This document shows positions 1 through 6,399 of a stretch of 23,308 bases of DNA, piece by piece. The stretch spans positions 1-23,308 of IMG/VR virus record IMGVR_UViG_3300020377_000033; one strand, 5' to 3'. Position 1 is the stretch's first letter, and every line of letters starts with the position of its first letter. This DNA is from a virus. Made by a program: the position numbers and the translations under genes. The notes under the pieces are model-generated. The model made no database searches, had not been told where the DNA came from, and saw only the letters and a program-made list of their open reading frames with translations.

Positions 1-396
1 AGCGATTCGTGGATACCGGCCTCCGTACTGCCGACCCCAGCCCCTCAAGACGGCTGGGTGTTTAGATGGGTACGCACCAGCACATTGGGCCAGTCAGATG
101 CTACGAATGTTTCCCAGAAGTTTAGGGAAGGATGGGTGCCTGTAAAGCAGGAAGATCATCCAGAGCTTGAGGTTATGTCTGATATAGATTCCCGATTCAA
201 AGGCAACATTGAAATAGGTGGTCTTTTACTCTGTAAACAGCCAGAAGCAGAGGCTGAGAAGAGAAAGGCATACTACGAAGATGTCGCTAACAATCAGATG
301 GCGTCTGTTGATAACAACTTCTTAAAGCAAAACGATCCCCGAATGCCCGTTCTCAATCCTGAGCGGTCAACTCGGACTACCTTTGGTCGAAGTTGA
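1..396 (+). CDS. conserved phage virion-associated protein (5' partial)
   Basis: The frame is open from base 1 and ends at the TGA at 394-396, so the gene starts upstream of the window. A GTG at 58 and a Met codon later are possible internal starts, but the codons before 58 read as plausible protein (ending APQDGWVFRW), so a partial gene is preferred. The visible 131 residues contain FREGWVPVK, DIDSRFKGNIEIGGLLLCK and the C-terminal RSTRTTFGRS. I recall this pattern from conserved proteins lying just upstream of capsid genes in marine podoviruses; their function is unknown to me. A head-assembly or minor capsid role is inferred only from position next to the capsid cluster. Confidence 0.75.
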   Translation, partial: SDSWIPASVLPTPAPQDGWVFRWVRTSTLGQSDATNVSQKFREGWVPVKQEDHPELEVMSDIDSRFKGNIEIGGLLLCKQPEAEAEKRKAYYEDVANNQMASVDNNFLKQNDPRMPVLNPERSTRTTFGRS

Positions 397-412
397 CTCC
401 GGTTTACCGGAG
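397..412 (+). other. perfect inverted repeat right after a stop codon
   Basis: CTCCGGT at 397-403 and ACCGGAG at 406-412 are perfect inverted copies, giving a 6 to 7 bp stem with a TTTA-like loop. It begins immediately after the stop of the first gene. No U-run follows directly (AGCTTTGG), so it is not a canonical terminator; an mRNA processing or stability hairpin ahead of the decoration/capsid genes is more likely. Confidence 0.5.
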
Positions 413-447
413 AGCTTTGGCCTTTAATCTAAGTTTGGAGACTTAAA

Positions 448-1035
448 ATGGCTACAGCGGCTACTCCGATGGGTGCAGAACCCGTAGGCACTCTTAGTGC
501 TTCTGGTTCTTTCACCGGAAAAGTGCGCCATATCAAGATTGCTAGTGGTTATGCTACGGACATCTTTTATGGCGATTTCGTCAAGCTGGTTGCGGCTGGT
601 ACTTTGGAAAAGGCGGCGGTTACGACTGCTGTCGTGGCAGGCACTGTCGGCATCTTTGTCGGCGTTTCCTACACCGATCCCGGTACTGGTCAGTTAACCT
701 TTAACCAATACTTCCCTGCCTCAACAGCGGCAAGTGACATCATGGCTTATGTCGTGGATGATCCCAAGCTGTTGTTCCAGATGCAGGGAGACGAGGCAAT
801 TGCTCAGACTGGTCTGGGTAACAACGTCTCGGCTGTCAGCACTGCTGGCTCAACTGCTATCGGTAGGAGCAAGAATGCTCTTGACGGTGGCTCTGTCGCA
901 ACCACCAACACGCTCCCGCTTCGTATTGTGGACTTCGTGGACGGCCCTAACAGCACGGTAGGTGATGCTTTCACCGACTGTATTGTGACGTACCTCCCAC
1001 TTAGCCATGCCTACGAAACCAAGCTCGGCGTTTAA
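448..1035 (+). CDS. probable capsid decoration/structural protein
   Basis: 195 aa. The ATG at 448 follows a GGAG at 437-440, and the leader GGAGACTTA is repeated before the capsid gene, suggesting matched high translation. The protein is rich in Gly, Ala, Ser, Thr and Val, lacks membrane segments, and has an N-terminal region (SGSFTGKVRHIKIASGYATD, about residues 19-38) followed by alternating beta-like stretches, including FYGDFVKLVAAGTLEKA and TVGIFVGVSYTDP. It sits directly upstream of a gpT-type major capsid gene, where Mu-like and many marine phages carry a decoration or minor head protein. I recognise the general type from uncultured marine phages but no named family, so the role is an inference from position and composition. 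Confidence 0.6.
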   Translation: MATAATPMGAEPVGTLSASGSFTGKVRHIKIASGYATDIFYGDFVKLVAAGTLEKAAVTTAVVAGTVGIFVGVSYTDPGTGQLTFNQYFPASTAASDIMAYVVDDPKLLFQMQGDEAIAQTGLGNNVSAVSTAGSTAIGRSKNALDGGSVATTNTLPLRIVDFVDGPNSTVGDAFTDCIVTYLPLSHAYETKLGV

Positions 1036-1048
1036 GGAGACTTAGGAA

Positions 1049-1957
1049 ATGGCTATTTCACGCGCACAAATGTTGAAAGAACTGCTCCCCGGTCTGAACG
1101 CCTTGTTCGGCTTGGAGTATGAGCGGTACGACGACGAGCACACGATGATTTACGAAACTGAATCATCTGAGCGTTCGTTTGAGGAAGAAGTAAAGCTGTC
1201 CGGCTTCGGTGCCGCACCAGTTAAAGCTGAAGGCGCGGCCATCAGCTATGACTCGGCGCAAGAGTCGTTCACTGCTAGGTATAATCACGAAACGATTGCT
1301 CTCGGCTTCAGTATTACAGAAGAAGCAATGGAGGACAATCTATATGACTCACTGTCTGCAAGATACACAAAGTCTCTTGCAAGAGCAATGGCTCATACCA
1401 AGCAAGTGAAGGCGGCGGCGCTTCTCAACAACGGGTTCAACACCTTTAACTCTGGTGATGGTGTAACCCTGTTCAGCACGGCTCACCCGCTGGTAAACGG
1501 AGGAACTAACTCCAATACGTTTGCTACTGCGGCTGATCTGAATGAAACCTCACTGGAAGATGCTGTGATTAACATCGCCGCATTTACCGATGAGCGTGGA
1601 CTGCTGATCGCGGCTAGACCTCGGCGTCTAATCGTTCCCCCCGCACTTCAGTTTGTAGCAACTCGATTGCTTGAGACTGAGGGTCGGGTCGGAACGTCTG
1701 ACAATGACCTGAACGCCCTTCGCAACAACGGATCAATCCCAGAAGGATATTCGATCAATCACTTCTTGACCGATACTAATGCCTTCTTCTTGATTACCGA
1801 TGTACCGAATGGCATGAAGCATTTTGAGCGCACCGCGCTTGAAACCTCAATGGACGGAGACTTCGACACAGGAAACGTGCGCTACAAAGCCCGCGCTCGT
1901 TACTCGTTCGGTGTGTCTGATCCACTCGGAATTTACGGCTCGCCCGGAACTTCCTAA
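1049..1957 (+). CDS. major capsid protein, Mu gpT-like
   Basis: 302 aa; forms the icosahedral head shell (HK97-type fold in this family). Diagnostic segments are LPGLNALFGLEY (residues 13-24), FEEEVKLSGFGAAPVKAEG (44-62), an HETIALGFSITEEAMEDN stretch (80-97), AMAHTKQVKAAALLN (113-127), FSTAHPLVNGG (142-152), ERGLLIAARPRRLIVPP (182-198) and the C-terminal SFGVSDPLGIYGSPG. This pattern and length match gpT-like major head subunits of marine phages. AAGGAGA at 1034-1040 is a strong ribosome site for the ATG at 1049. A perfect hairpin terminator starts a few bases after the stop, consistent with a very abundant product. No protease or scaffold gene is visible in the window; they may lie upstream. 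Confidence 0.93.
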   Translation: MAISRAQMLKELLPGLNALFGLEYERYDDEHTMIYETESSERSFEEEVKLSGFGAAPVKAEGAAISYDSAQESFTARYNHETIALGFSITEEAMEDNLYDSLSARYTKSLARAMAHTKQVKAAALLNNGFNTFNSGDGVTLFSTAHPLVNGGTNSNTFATAADLNETSLEDAVINIAAFTDERGLLIAARPRRLIVPPALQFVATRLLETEGRVGTSDNDLNALRNNGSIPEGYSINHFLTDTNAFFLITDVPNGMKHFERTALETSMDGDFDTGNVRYKARARYSFGVSDPLGIYGSPGTS

Positions 1958-1963
1958 AATGTC

Positions 1964-1985
1964 GGGGGGCTTTGCCCCCCTTTTT
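1964..1985 (+). terminator. rho-independent terminator after the capsid gene
   Basis: GGGGGGC (1964-1970), loop TTT, GCCCCCC (1974-1980), then TTTTT (1981-1985). The stem is perfect and G/C only and the U-tract is immediate, so this is a textbook intrinsic terminator. It lies seven bases after the capsid stop codon and would set capsid mRNA above downstream messages. Confidence 0.9.
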
Positions 1986-1996
1986 CCCTGACTAAT

Positions 1997-2012
1997 TGTT
2001 CCACATGGAACA
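1997..2012. promoter_or_regulatory. parS-like 16-bp palindrome
   Basis: TGTTCCACATGGAACA is an inverted repeat with 7-bp arms and a 2-bp centre. It differs from the bacterial chromosomal parS consensus TGTTTCACGTGAAACA at three positions: a symmetric T/C and A/G pair, which I recall from proteobacterial parS variants, and one central base (CACATG in place of CACGTG). It lies in the short gap between the capsid terminator and the next ribosome site. ParB binding is a hypothesis; a repressor operator, an mRNA hairpin or chance are alternatives. Confidence 0.35.
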
Positions 2013-2041
2013 TTAGACACTAGCCACGACAGGAGAATCAC

Positions 2042-2524
2042 ATGGCTAATTCTACATTCAACGGTCCCGTCCGTTCTGAAAACGGGTTCTCAGACATCAC
2101 CAAAAACTCCACCACTGGCTCTATTACCAGCACTATGACGTTATCCACCTACGAGGCGACGATTACCGTTGCTGACGGTGCGACGACAGGTAAAGAAGCC
2201 GCCATTGGTATCCCGTCAAACTTCCTCCCTATGGGTGTCACGGTTGTTGTCACTACAGCCGCCGCTAATGCCGTCAACCTTAACGATATTGGCACTGACG
2301 CAGACACAGATGGCTTTGTCGATGGTATCTCTGCCGCTGTCAACTCTACAGGCTTCAAGGGATTCTTCCCTTGCAACGGCGTTCTCGGAATGTCCGGTGG
2401 CACAACCACTGCGGCTACAGCAACGGCTGACGAGGTAGAGGTTGTTCTATCTGGCGATCCGGGTGGCGACACAGTCATTGTCCTGAAGTTTTTTGGCATA
2501 TCCAGTTCTTCAGACGCATCATAA
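2042..2524 (+). CDS. small virion structural protein candidate
   Basis: 160 aa. AGGAGA at 2031-2036 positions the ATG at 2042. The N-terminus reads ANSTFNGPVRSENGFSDITK, a pattern I recall from capsid-proximal proteins of uncultured marine phages. The rest is Thr/Val/Ala/Gly-rich with predicted beta strands (TYEATITVADGATTGKEAAI, then TVIVLKFFGISSS at the end), and one Cys lies in GFFPCNGVLG. There is no signal peptide or membrane span. Isolation between two hairpins (1964-1985 and 2531-2545) and its own strong ribosome site point to an abundant product, perhaps a second decoration or head-vertex protein. The family function is not known to me. Confidence 0.6.
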   Translation: MANSTFNGPVRSENGFSDITKNSTTGSITSTMTLSTYEATITVADGATTGKEAAIGIPSNFLPMGVTVVVTTAAANAVNLNDIGTDADTDGFVDGISAAVNSTGFKGFFPCNGVLGMSGGTTTAATATADEVEVVLSGDPGGDTVIVLKFFGISSSSDAS

Positions 2525-2530
2525 ATTGAC

Positions 2531-2548
2531 GGGGGCATAGCCCCCTTA
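2531..2548 (+). terminator. weak terminator or processing hairpin
   Basis: GGGGGC (2531-2536), loop ATA, GCCCCC (2540-2545), followed by TTATC. The six-bp stem is strong but the U-tract is poor, so partial termination or 3'-end stabilisation is more likely than a full stop. Confidence 0.6.
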
Positions 2549-2561
2549 TCTGGAGGACAAG

Positions 2562-2972
2562 ATGGCTGATGTAGTCACAACCAAAATTATTGAGGACGGC
2601 GCCAGAACAGCAATCATGCACTTCACCAACGTCAGCGATGGCACAGGTGAATCTGGCGTTGCCAAGGTAGATGTGTCTGCTCTCAGTGCAGACCCTGTCA
2701 GTAAAGGCGCCTGTACCAGCGTTAACATTGAGTGCATTTGGTATACAACCAAGGGCATGGGTGTGCAGATTTTTTGCGATGCAACGACCAATGTTTTGGC
2801 ATGGGAACTAATTGCTGACTATGGCGACACACTAGACTTTTCGGAGTTTGTAGGCCTGCCCAACAATGCCGCCGCGTCTGGGAAGACAGGTGACATCCTG
2901 TTTACCACCACAGGCGCCAGCAATACCGATACATACTCTGTTGTTCTGAAACTCAAGAAGAATTACGGCTAA
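2562..2972 (+). CDS. conserved small phage structural protein candidate
   Basis: 136 aa, ATG at 2562 after GGAGG at 2552-2556. The N-terminal half (ADVVTTKIIEDGARTAIMHF, then TNVSDGTGESG) and the aromatic stretches IWYTTKGMGVQIFCD and VLAWELIADYGDTLDFSEF suggest a compact beta-sandwich; the end is YSVVLKLKKNYG. There are three Cys but no export signal. I recall similar proteins in marine phage structural modules, unnamed. Its stop overlaps the next start by one base (TAATG), so translation of the following basic protein is coupled to it. Confidence 0.6.
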   Translation: MADVVTTKIIEDGARTAIMHFTNVSDGTGESGVAKVDVSALSADPVSKGACTSVNIECIWYTTKGMGVQIFCDATTNVLAWELIADYGDTLDFSEFVGLPNNAAASGKTGDILFTTTGASNTDTYSVVLKLKKNYG

Positions 2973-3184
2973 TGAGACAGTATTACAAGAAAGGCGGCAA
3001 AACTAAGAAGTCCAAGTCTCGCGTCAACGAGGCTGGAAACTACACCAAGCCCGGACTCCGCAAGCGTATATTCAATCGAATAAAGGCTGGCGGTAAGGGC
3101 GGTAGGCCGGGGCAGTGGTCGGCGCGTAAGGCGCAGATGGTTGCCGCCGCTTACAAGAAAGCTGGGGGAGGATACAGAGACTAA
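2972..3184 (+). CDS. tiny basic protein with GGRPGQWSARKAQ motif
   Basis: 70 aa, overlapping the previous stop by one base. Lys, Arg and Gly make up a large share of the residues. It begins MRQYYKKGGKTKKSKS and then carries a conserved-looking core, YTKPGLRKRIFNRIKAGGKG followed by GRPGQWSARKAQMVAAAYKK. The core resembles a short family seen in phages and algal viruses that may correspond to DUF5872 or a relative; I cannot check the name. The charge suggests nucleic-acid or capsid-interior contact, which is inference. The N-terminal peptide recurs in the gene at 3586. Confidence 0.7.
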   Translation: MRQYYKKGGKTKKSKSRVNEAGNYTKPGLRKRIFNRIKAGGKGGRPGQWSARKAQMVAAAYKKAGGGYRD

Positions 3185-3342
3185 TGCATGAGTTTAATGA
3201 TGCTAAAAAGCGCAAAATGATTAAAGAGCTAAGAAAAGCGTCTAAGCTACACGCTGGTCAGGCTGACACGCTTGAAAGGTCTATGATGAAAAAGGCCAAG
3301 CCAAAGCCTAAAGCAAAGGCAAAATCCAAGCGTGGCTCTTAA
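3184..3342 (+). CDS. 52-aa basic helical protein
   Basis: ATG at 3184 overlaps the previous stop by one base and the frame ends at TAA 3340-3342. The protein starts MHEFNDAKKRKMIKELRKAS and ends in a Lys/Ala/Pro tail (KPKAKAKSKRGS), with an amphipathic helix in between (KLHAGQADTLERSMMKK). The TAATG junctions on its left, its overlap with the next gene and its position inside an unbroken run of basic genes support it as real despite its size. Function is unknown; nucleic-acid binding is suggested by charge only. Confidence 0.7.
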   Translation: MHEFNDAKKRKMIKELRKASKLHAGQADTLERSMMKKAKPKPKAKAKSKRGS

Positions 3343-3586
3343 AAAGTCTCAAAAGTCCTTAAAAAACTGGACTAAACAGAAGTGGCGCACCAAGTCTGGC
3401 AAGCCCAGCACCCAAGGCAAAAAAGCCACGGGTGAGCGTTATCTTCCTGAAAAGGCCATCAAGTCTTTATCCGACAAAGAGTATGCCGCGACTACGCGAA
3501 AAAAACGCGCAGATACCAAGAAGGGTAAGCAACACTCAAAGCAACCCAAGAAAGTTGCCAAGAAAACGTCGAGGCATCGAAAGTAA
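3332..3586 (+). CDS. tiny basic protein, RYLPEKAI...EYAATTRKKR family
   Basis: 84 aa from a GTG at 3332, overlapping the end of the previous gene by 11 bases. Key segments are SLKNWTKQKWRTKSGKPS, GERYLPEKAIKSLSDKEYAA, TTRKKRADTKKGKQ and a Lys-rich tail. I recognise this pattern (Trp-x2-Gln-Lys-Trp, then RYLP, then AAT-RKKR) as a recurring short family of phages and some large DNA viruses, possibly DUF5872; its function is unknown. GTG is the only start that keeps the N-terminal LKKSQKSLKNW intact. Confidence 0.7.
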   Translation: MALKKSQKSLKNWTKQKWRTKSGKPSTQGKKATGERYLPEKAIKSLSDKEYAATTRKKRADTKKGKQHSKQPKKVAKKTSRHRK

Positions 3587-3855
3587 TGCGGATGTATTAC
3601 AAGTCTGGCGGCAAGGTCAATAAAAAGTCCATGTCGTGTAACAAGCCAAAGCGAACGCCCAGCCACGCCAAAAAGAAGTTTATGGTCAAGGCATGCGAGG
3701 ATGGCAAAGAAAAAATTATCCGCTATGGCGACAAGAATATGAAGATCAAGAAGAGCCAGCCGGGGCGGCGCAAGTCCTTCCGTGCCAGACACAAGTGCGA
3801 CTCTAAGCCGCCAAGCAAGATGTCTGCTCGTTACTGGTCCTGCAAGAACTGGTGA
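3586..3855 (+). CDS. tiny basic Cys-containing protein, ARYWSCKNW motif
   Basis: 89 aa, overlapping the previous stop by one base. It begins MRMYYKSGGKVNKKSMS, close to the start of the 2972 protein, then has SHAKKKFMVKACEDGKEKII and a C-terminal block RRKSFRARHKCDSKPPSK followed by ARYWSCKNW. The C-terminal block is a motif I recall from many marine phages and cyanophages. C18, C37, H69, C71 and C86 could bind a metal, but their spacing is not a standard finger. Function is unknown. Confidence 0.72.
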   Translation: MRMYYKSGGKVNKKSMSCNKPKRTPSHAKKKFMVKACEDGKEKIIRYGDKNMKIKKSQPGRRKSFRARHKCDSKPPSKMSARYWSCKNW

Positions 3856-3859
3856 TGAT

Positions 3860-3985
3860 ATGCCTATAAGCAGAGCGCAGATGGGCAAGCAGATCAAAAA
3901 TGCGCCCAAGTCAAAAAAGATCAAGGCGGCTAAGTGCAGGAACGGCTTGGCTCGTAGGGGTAGAACGAGAGGAAGGAAGGTCTGA
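3860..3985 (+). CDS. 41-aa basic protein, ending GLARRGRTRGRKV
   Basis: ATG at 3860, TGA at 3983-3985, overlapping the next start by one base. The frame is open further upstream (Met at 3782), but that part overlaps the previous gene and lacks similarity to anything I know, so the short form is preferred. The protein starts MPISRAQMGKQIK and ends KCRNGLARRGRTRGRKV; the latter resembles a short tail seen in many phage proteins of this size. Its first eight residues nearly equal those of the capsid protein (MAISRAQM). Function is unknown. Confidence 0.65.
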   Translation: MPISRAQMGKQIKNAPKSKKIKAAKCRNGLARRGRTRGRKV

Positions 3986-4680
3986 TGGCGACTAGCGGAA
4001 CGACAGCCTTTACTCTTGACTTGTCAGACATATTTGAAGAGGCGTTCGAGCGAGCAGGATCTGAGCTACGAAGCGGCTATGACTACCGGACGGCACGGCG
4101 CAGTCTGGATTTGTTGATGCTGGAGTGGCAGAACCGTGGTCTTAACTTGTGGACAGTAAGGGATGCTACGCAGACGCTGACCGCAGGCACTTCGTCTTAC
4201 GACCTGACTTCGGAGAAACAAGACATCGTTGAGGGTCTGTTGCGTACTGATGCAGGCGACACCTCAAAGCAATCTGACCTGACCATGCAGAGAATTTCGG
4301 TGAGCCAGTATGCCCACCAGACCAACAAGCTGACTCAGGGCAGACCACTGCAATATTACGTCGAGCGCAAGCCTGCGGGACTGACGTTGCACTTTTGGCC
4401 TGTGCCAGACGCAACAACTACCTACACATTTGCGTATTACTACCTAGACAGAATAGAGGACACCGGAAAGCCAGCCTCTAACAACATGGATGTGCCAGCG
4501 CGGTATTTGCCGTGCATGGTGGCGGGTCTGGCCTATTACATAGCGAGCAAGAAGCCTGAGTCGATATCTTTGGCGCCGGCACTCAGAGAGGTGTATGAGG
4601 AGCAGTGGAATTTAGCGGCAGACGCATCTAGAGAAAAAGCATCGCTTTATATGGCTCCCGGTGGGTATAACAATTTATGA
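3985..4680 (+). CDS. head-tail connector protein candidate (gp4/gateway-like)
   Basis: 231 aa. Its N-terminal half has a helical segment (DLSDIFEEAFERAG, DYRTARRSLDLLMLEWQNRG, LNLWTV, about residues 12-61), then a beta region (QTLTAGTSSYDLTSEKQDIV) and LHFWPVPDATTTYTFAYYY, and a C-terminal helix (PARYLPCMVAGLAYYIASK, then REVYEEQWNLA). This layout and the gene order (capsid, connector, adaptor) fit the tail-accessory proteins that close the portal in short-tailed phages, such as P22 gp4 analogues. The stop overlaps the following ATG (ATGA at 4677-4680), so the connector genes are translated together. The exact family is not certain. Confidence 0.65.
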   Translation: MATSGTTAFTLDLSDIFEEAFERAGSELRSGYDYRTARRSLDLLMLEWQNRGLNLWTVRDATQTLTAGTSSYDLTSEKQDIVEGLLRTDAGDTSKQSDLTMQRISVSQYAHQTNKLTQGRPLQYYVERKPAGLTLHFWPVPDATTTYTFAYYYLDRIEDTGKPASNNMDVPARYLPCMVAGLAYYIASKKPESISLAPALREVYEEQWNLAADASREKASLYMAPGGYNNL

Positions 4681-5021
4681 GTAGCTACGCCAAAGGCTCC
4701 AAGGCGTTTGGGTTTTGTGATCGGACAGGTTTTCGATACCCACTGCGCGACTTGGTAAGACAGATTGAGGATGGCCGCTGGAACGGTCTGCTGGTTGGCA
4801 GAGACGTTGTAGATCAGGACCAGCCTCAGCTGAAGTTGGGGGATGTCAATGCGAACGATCCACAGGCGCTTAGGTTTCCTAGGCCCGACAACAGTCTTGA
4901 CGAAAGTCGTGCGCTTTCTGCGTTCGATCCTGTCGGGGGAGGCAATACGGCGCTTGGAAGCCGAACTGTCGGTCTTGATATGGCGGGTGCTGTTGGGCGC
5001 GTAACGGTGGAGACATCCTGA
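4677..5021 (+). CDS. conserved phage protein, AFGFCDRTGFRYPL motif
   Basis: 114 aa, overlapping the connector gene by four bases. It opens with YAKGSKAFGFCDRTGFRYPL (residues 4-23) and has a RDVVDQDQPQ segment and a PQALRFPRPD segment. Similar proteins in podovirus structural clusters often read FCDRCGFRYPL; here the second Cys is Thr, so the CxxC knuckle is incomplete. The C-terminal half is Gly/Ala-rich and probably flexible. It lies between two connector-type genes, so a minor head-tail junction role is likely, but no function is established that I know of. Confidence 0.65.
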   Translation: MSSYAKGSKAFGFCDRTGFRYPLRDLVRQIEDGRWNGLLVGRDVVDQDQPQLKLGDVNANDPQALRFPRPDNSLDESRALSAFDPVGGGNTALGSRTVGLDMAGAVGRVTVETS

Positions 5022-5662
5022 TGGCGTTTACGTTTACCTCTCTAAAGCAGGCAATACAAGATTATTGCGAGTCAAATGAAACCAGCTTTGTCAATAACCT
5101 GCCAACAATTATCACGCAGGCAGAAGACAAAATCCTGAAGACAGTGCAACTTCCCGATTTTCGTAAGAATGTTACTGGGTCTGTGGCAAGCGGTAATCAA
5201 TACCTCATCATGCCTACAGACTTTTTGACACCCTACTCTCTGGCTATCGACAACTCTGGCTTTGAGTATCTTATTTTTAAAGACGTAAACTTCATACGTC
5301 AGGCGTATCCGTTAACAACAACGCAGGGAGCGCCCAAGTATTACGGCATTTTTAGCCGCACCGCGTTTATTCTCGGCCCCACCCCTGATTCTGCCTATGA
5401 AGCAGAGCTTCATTATTTCCACAAGCCCACCTCAATCACCGCGTCTGGAGACGGCACAAGCTGGCTCGGTACCAACGCAGAGTCCACGCTTTTGTACGGA
5501 TGTCTTGTTGAGGCATACACATACTTGAAAGGCGATCCCGACCTAATGCAGTTATATGCTCAAAGGTACGCGGATGCTCTGCTAAAGCTGGAGCGGCTGG
5601 GTGAGGGGTACAGCACGACAGACAGTTATCGTAGCGGCGAGGTAAGGGAATCTAGAGGATGA
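5021..5662 (+). CDS. phage adaptor protein, SU10-type
   Basis: 213 aa, overlapping the previous stop by one base. Features are an N-terminal helix region (FTSLKQAIQDYCESNETSF), a helix that includes IITQAEDKILKTVQLPDFRK (about residues 30-49), the loop YLIMPTDFLTPYSLAI, and a C-terminal helical part (TLLYGCLVEAYTYLKGDPDL, then QRYADALLKLERLGEG). This matches the adaptor family that sits below the portal and links it to the tail nozzle in SU10 and related podoviruses; the size is typical. The gp10-like nozzle gene at 20339 is its expected partner. Confidence 0.8.
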   Translation: MAFTFTSLKQAIQDYCESNETSFVNNLPTIITQAEDKILKTVQLPDFRKNVTGSVASGNQYLIMPTDFLTPYSLAIDNSGFEYLIFKDVNFIRQAYPLTTTQGAPKYYGIFSRTAFILGPTPDSAYEAELHYFHKPTSITASGDGTSWLGTNAESTLLYGCLVEAYTYLKGDPDLMQLYAQRYADALLKLERLGEGYSTTDSYRSGEVRESRG

Positions 5663-5949
5663 TGAGCGTTAGTACCGACGTTGAAGTCGGTAGTGTTGTC
5701 GTTCATACGACAAAAAACAGAGGCTTTACCCCAGAAGAGATTGCTGAGAGATGCTTAGATAAGATCGTCTCGGTAGCTGATACTGCGTTGCCAGAGGTAC
5801 GGGCACAGGCGCAGGCATTCAAGGATCACATTAGAGCGGTTCTTGTTTTTTACATGAAAGAGGCCGCAAATAGCGACCGAACCACAGTCTATAACGCCCT
5901 TGTTGATGCAGGGCAAAAAGATCTAGCCGAACTTATCAGGAGAATGTGA
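5659..5949 (+). CDS. conserved phage protein of unknown function
   Basis: 96 aa; ATG at 5659 overlaps the adaptor stop, and a second in-frame ATG at 5662 could equally serve. The sequence has VVVHTTKNRGFTPEEIAERC, a helix LPEVRAQAQAFKDHIRAVLV, then FYMKEAANSDRTTVYNALVD and the end LAELIRRM. This pattern (NRG-TPE, QA-AFK, YM-A-SDR-T, DLAE-IR) is widespread in marine phage structural clusters, always small and helical, without a named role that I know. Coupling to the adaptor suggests an assembly factor or minor tail component. Confidence 0.72.
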   Translation: MMSVSTDVEVGSVVVHTTKNRGFTPEEIAERCLDKIVSVADTALPEVRAQAQAFKDHIRAVLVFYMKEAANSDRTTVYNALVDAGQKDLAELIRRM

Positions 5950-5950
5950 T

Positions 5951-6397
5951 ATGGCTTTTAGCGGAAACTATATGTGTACGTCTTTTAAGCAACAACTGCT
6001 ACAGGCGAAACACGATTTTACAAATAGCTCGGGTGATACATTTAAGCTAGCAATGTACACCAACAGCGCGAGCTTTGACGCGGCCACGACCGCCTACACC
6101 ACAAGCAACGAGATCAGCGGTACAGGGTATTCTGCGGGTGGCGGCACGCTGACTAATGTTACTCCTACCACGTCAGGAACAACGGCCCTTACCGACTTTG
6201 CCGATCTCACGTTCTCCAGTAGCACCCTGACGGCGCGTGGAGCACTTATATACAACACCACGACAGGCAGTGGTTCTGGCACCACAGACACGATTGTTGT
6301 TCTGGACTTTGGCTCTGACAAGTCTTCTAGTGCTGGTGATTTTACTATTGTGTTCCCTACTGCGGATGCCTCTAACGCCATTATTCGGATTGCTTAA
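5951..6397 (+). CDS. probable tail structural protein, beta-rich
   Basis: 148 aa. The start (SGNYMCTSFKQQLLQAKHDF), then FKLAMYTNSASFDAATTAY, TSNEISGTGYSAGGGTLT and the end TIVFPTADASNAIIRIA form a pattern I recall from tail-fibre modules of uncultured marine phages. It has no signal peptide or membrane span. It is the first gene of the fibre block, two bases upstream of fibre 1, so it may be an attachment or collar protein for the fibres. That role is inferred from order only. Confidence 0.6.
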   Translation: MAFSGNYMCTSFKQQLLQAKHDFTNSSGDTFKLAMYTNSASFDAATTAYTTSNEISGTGYSAGGGTLTNVTPTTSGTTALTDFADLTFSSSTLTARGALIYNTTTGSGSGTTDTIVVLDFGSDKSSSAGDFTIVFPTADASNAIIRIA

Positions 6398-6399
6398 TC

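Noticed and set aside
397-412. Palindrome CTCCGGT-TT-ACCGGAG as an intrinsic terminator
   Set aside because: No U-tract follows the stem, so only a generic hairpin is reported.
3439-3924. Antisense hydrophobic frame of 161 codons across the small basic genes
   Set aside because: Leu/Phe-rich sequence results from reading Lys codons (AAG/AAA) in reverse; three coupled + strand genes with recognisable motifs occupy the same DNA.
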